64,000 bases of DNA from Oscillospiraceae bacterium. GTDB lineage: Bacteria > Bacillota > Clostridia > Oscillospirales > Ruminococcaceae. The DNA lies in contig WRAV01000006.1 in NCBI GenBank assembly GCA_009780025.1, forward strand, positions 1 through 64,000, given 5' to 3'. Positions 62,393-64,000 of the stretch are shown here, piece after piece (position 1 is the first letter of the stretch; every line of letters begins with the position of its first letter). The position numbers were made by a program, and so were the translations under genes. Below the pieces are notes generated by a model. It did not search any database. It was not told where the DNA came from and saw only the letters and a program-made list of their open reading frames with translations.

Positions 62393-63377
62393 GATAAGAA
62401 TGGTTGTAATCATTGCGTTGGTGGTTGTTATATTACTTGCGGGGTGCTCCATAGAAGAGAGAAAAAATATTCCAGATCACGGCCATGCCCCACCGGTGGG
62501 TTTAGGTTTTGATTCTGTTAAAGAATTTCATAATTTTTTGATTTCAACAAGAGCAATTGCAAACAGCGGAATCATACTGAGGAACCTGGGTGCTTCTCAA
62601 GACCAGCGAACCGCGATTGATATATTGGAATTACACTATCTGGAGCGTCATTATATACCATCATGGCTGCCAGAAGGGTTTAGGCTACGCGGTAGCGGTA
62701 TAGGTGTTAGCGCTAGTGGTGTTGGCACTAGGAATAGGGGTGTTTTCTATTTTTTTATTACAGACGACTATGATTCTAGCCATGGCGACGAACACAGAAT
62801 TATGTTCTCATGGTACACAGGAGCTATAAGCGCAGAGGCTTATATGGATAACATTATTAGAATCTTTGGCCTTAGACCTGCTGATGGGGTTGGGGGCTTG
62901 TATTACTACGATTACTATACTTACAGATTTGTCCTTATGAGAGATTATCGTTGGCTCCAAGATAATTATGTGTTTAGGCTAAATATACCCTTGCGGTTTG
63001 CAGACGAATATGGCGAAGCTTTGGTAAATGAGCTGGTCATGAACTCCGCGCTGGCGGTGGAGCTTGTAGATGGTGAATATTACGTAGAGCCAACAGGTAT
63101 TGAAATTGTTGCTTCGGTTTTGTTGGATATAGAGGTCGGTGGAACGCTTGAACTGACAGCAAACGTCTCGCCGGCCGACGCCACCCTTAACGCGGTAATC
63201 TGGAGTTCGAGCGACAGCAGTGTCGCAGTTGTAACTCAGGAAGGTGTTGTAACAAGGGTCGGCCAAGGGAGCGCGACCATAACCGCGAGGTCACTGGTCA
63301 ACAGCGACATAAGGGCAACTTTTGAGCTGGGTGGCGGGATAACTGGCGGTTATGTTGGGGATGAAGACAATGAGTAA
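62385..63377 (+). CDS. Big_2 lipoprotein encoded between addB and addA
   Basis: A 330-aa protein from ATG 62385, 6 bases after GGGGGAGG; the track's longer start lies inside addB in another frame. A lipoprotein signal (VVIIALVVVILLAGCS) is present. An unrecognised middle (LEHRYIPSWLPEGFRLR-like region and a Tyr-rich stretch) follows. A C-terminal bacterial Ig-like group 2 domain (VSPADATLNAVIWSSSDSSVAVVTQEGVVTRVGQGSATITA) closes it. It overlaps addB by 8 bases and addA by 8, so it is fully coupled in the operon. The middle is AT-richer than addAB, suggesting insertion. Confidence 0.85.
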   Translation: MSRIRMVVIIALVVVILLAGCSIEERKNIPDHGHAPPVGLGFDSVKEFHNFLISTRAIANSGIILRNLGASQDQRTAIDILELHYLERHYIPSWLPEGFRLRGSGIGVSASGVGTRNRGVFYFFITDDYDSSHGDEHRIMFSWYTGAISAEAYMDNIIRIFGLRPADGVGGLYYYDYYTYRFVLMRDYRWLQDNYVFRLNIPLRFADEYGEALVNELVMNSALAVELVDGEYYVEPTGIEIVASVLLDIEVGGTLELTANVSPADATLNAVIWSSSDSSVAVVTQEGVVTRVGQGSATITARSLVNSDIRATFELGGGITGGYVGDEDNE

Positions 63378-64000
63378 CTGGACGGCACCCCAACAAGACG
63401 CCATAGATGCCCGCCGTGGGCCCATACTTGTCAGCGCGGCTGCCGGTAGCGGCAAAACCTCGGTGCTGGTCGAGCGTGCAGTCCGGCTGATGTTGGATGA
63501 TGAAAACCCGATACCCGCCGACCGCCTGCTGATAGTCACCTTCACAAACGCGGCTGCCGGAGAGATGAAGGAGCGTATCTCCCGCCGGTTGGGCGACCTT
63601 GCCCGCCAAAACCCCGGAGACCTGTGCATTACACGCCAACAAGCCCTGATGGGCGGCGCGAGTATCGGCACTATACACTCGTTCTGCCTCGAGCTTATCC
63701 GGCAGAACTTCCAAGATCTGCCGATCTCCCAGGACTTTGTGCTGGCCGGGGAAGGGGAGCTCGAGCTGCTGCGCCAGGAGTGTGCCGGCGAGGTCATCGA
63801 GGATTTTTACGCCAGGGGAGGCGCTGATTTTCTCGCGCTGGTCGAGCTGCTCTCCACCAGCCGGGACGACGGACAGCTTACCCGCACCCTGCTGCGCCTG
63901 TACGACTTTGCCCGCTCCCACCCGTTCTACCTGGGATGGCTGGCGGAGACTGAGCAGCTTTACCACGATTCGCCGCCCATCGAGGAGACGGCGTGGGGGC
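63370..64000 (+). CDS. addA: AddA helicase-nuclease subunit (runs off the window)
   Basis: This open frame is missing from the ORF track because it has no stop in the window. From ATG 63370 it reads SNWTAPQQDAIDARRGPILV, then Walker A SAAAGSGKTSVLVERAV and RLLIVTFTNAAAGEMKERIS, then SIGTIHSFCLELIRQNF, all UvrD/AddA helicase motifs. Only the first 210 residues of about 1200 are seen. It overlaps the Big_2 lipoprotein gene by 8 bases. Confidence 0.92.
   Translation, partial: MSNWTAPQQDAIDARRGPILVSAAAGSGKTSVLVERAVRLMLDDENPIPADRLLIVTFTNAAAGEMKERISRRLGDLARQNPGDLCITRQQALMGGASIGTIHSFCLELIRQNFQDLPISQDFVLAGEGELELLRQECAGEVIEDFYARGGADFLALVELLSTSRDDGQLTRTLLRLYDFARSHPFYLGWLAETEQLYHDSPPIEETAWG

Noticed and set aside
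1-64000. CRISPR arrays, rRNA genes and complete insertion sequences
   Set aside because: No regularly spaced repeats, rRNA sequence or transposase frame was seen in the window.

Overview
The window reads as a chromosomal segment of an anaerobic, endospore-forming Bacillota (Clostridia) from a lineage I cannot name. The evidence is an adjacent spoIVB-spo0A pair, AddAB rather than RecBCD, an AbrB-type regulator, Rnf-type RnfC/RnfD, a ferredoxin-dependent branched-chain 2-oxoacid oxidoreductase, a TRAP transporter and clostridial-style Shine-Dalgarno sites. Base composition is mixed. Metabolic and housekeeping genes are GC-richer, whereas about 1-8 kb, 16-18 kb and 49-50.6 kb look AT-richer and carry unrecognised or mobile-derived genes.

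Layout: (1) 0-8 kb is an accessory zone. It holds the C-terminal remnant of a large serine recombinase, an AbrB-like regulator with a damaged zinc ribbon, a two-gene membrane operon of unknown function, a lipoprotein signal fused to what looks like a relaxase C-terminus, and a flotillin gene behind a gene for an internally duplicated protein. This last pair lies between two diverged copies of a 70-bp repeat. (2) 8-16 kb holds a TRAP carboxylate transporter (dctPQM) with a sugar-isomerase-like protein and an aminotransferase. A LarA-family 2-hydroxyacid racemase is encoded divergently. (3) 16-18 kb is a compact three-gene cassette of unknown function, with one 378-aa protein and two small paralogous membrane proteins. 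(4) 18-25.6 kb holds an alpha-2-macroglobulin-like giant that has no thioester cysteine, then a lipoprotein paired with a SPASM radical SAM enzyme that appears to start at CTG. (5) 25.6-34.9 kb holds xpt and a flavoprotein, two amino-acid permeases around an RpiR regulator, a degenerate CPBP protein and an HpaI-type aldolase. (6) 35-37.8 kb holds DUF4405-RnfC-RnfD without the rest of Rnf. (7) 38-40 kb holds an AraC regulator and small redox or zinc proteins. (8) 40-48 kb is a two-component system followed by a sugar ABC importer, an HlyD-type adaptor and a MacB/FtsX-like permease. The response regulator carries an exact 24-bp tandem duplication, and the importer's first ribosome binding site lies inside a hairpin. 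(9) 48-54 kb holds a DNA glycosylase, a PD-(D/E)XK nuclease, tRNA-Ser(GGA), spo0A and spoIVB. (10) 54-64 kb holds an acetate-kinase-family gene, the vor-type oxidoreductase operon, and addB, a Big_2 lipoprotein gene and addA, which runs off the window.

The best candidates for an undescribed system are the lipoprotein/radical-SAM pair (23.5-25.5 kb) and the three-gene membrane cassette (16.0-18.0 kb). Next are the flotillin module and the stripped-down RnfCD/DUF4405 unit. All functional names rest on recognising family motifs by eye; no database search was run.
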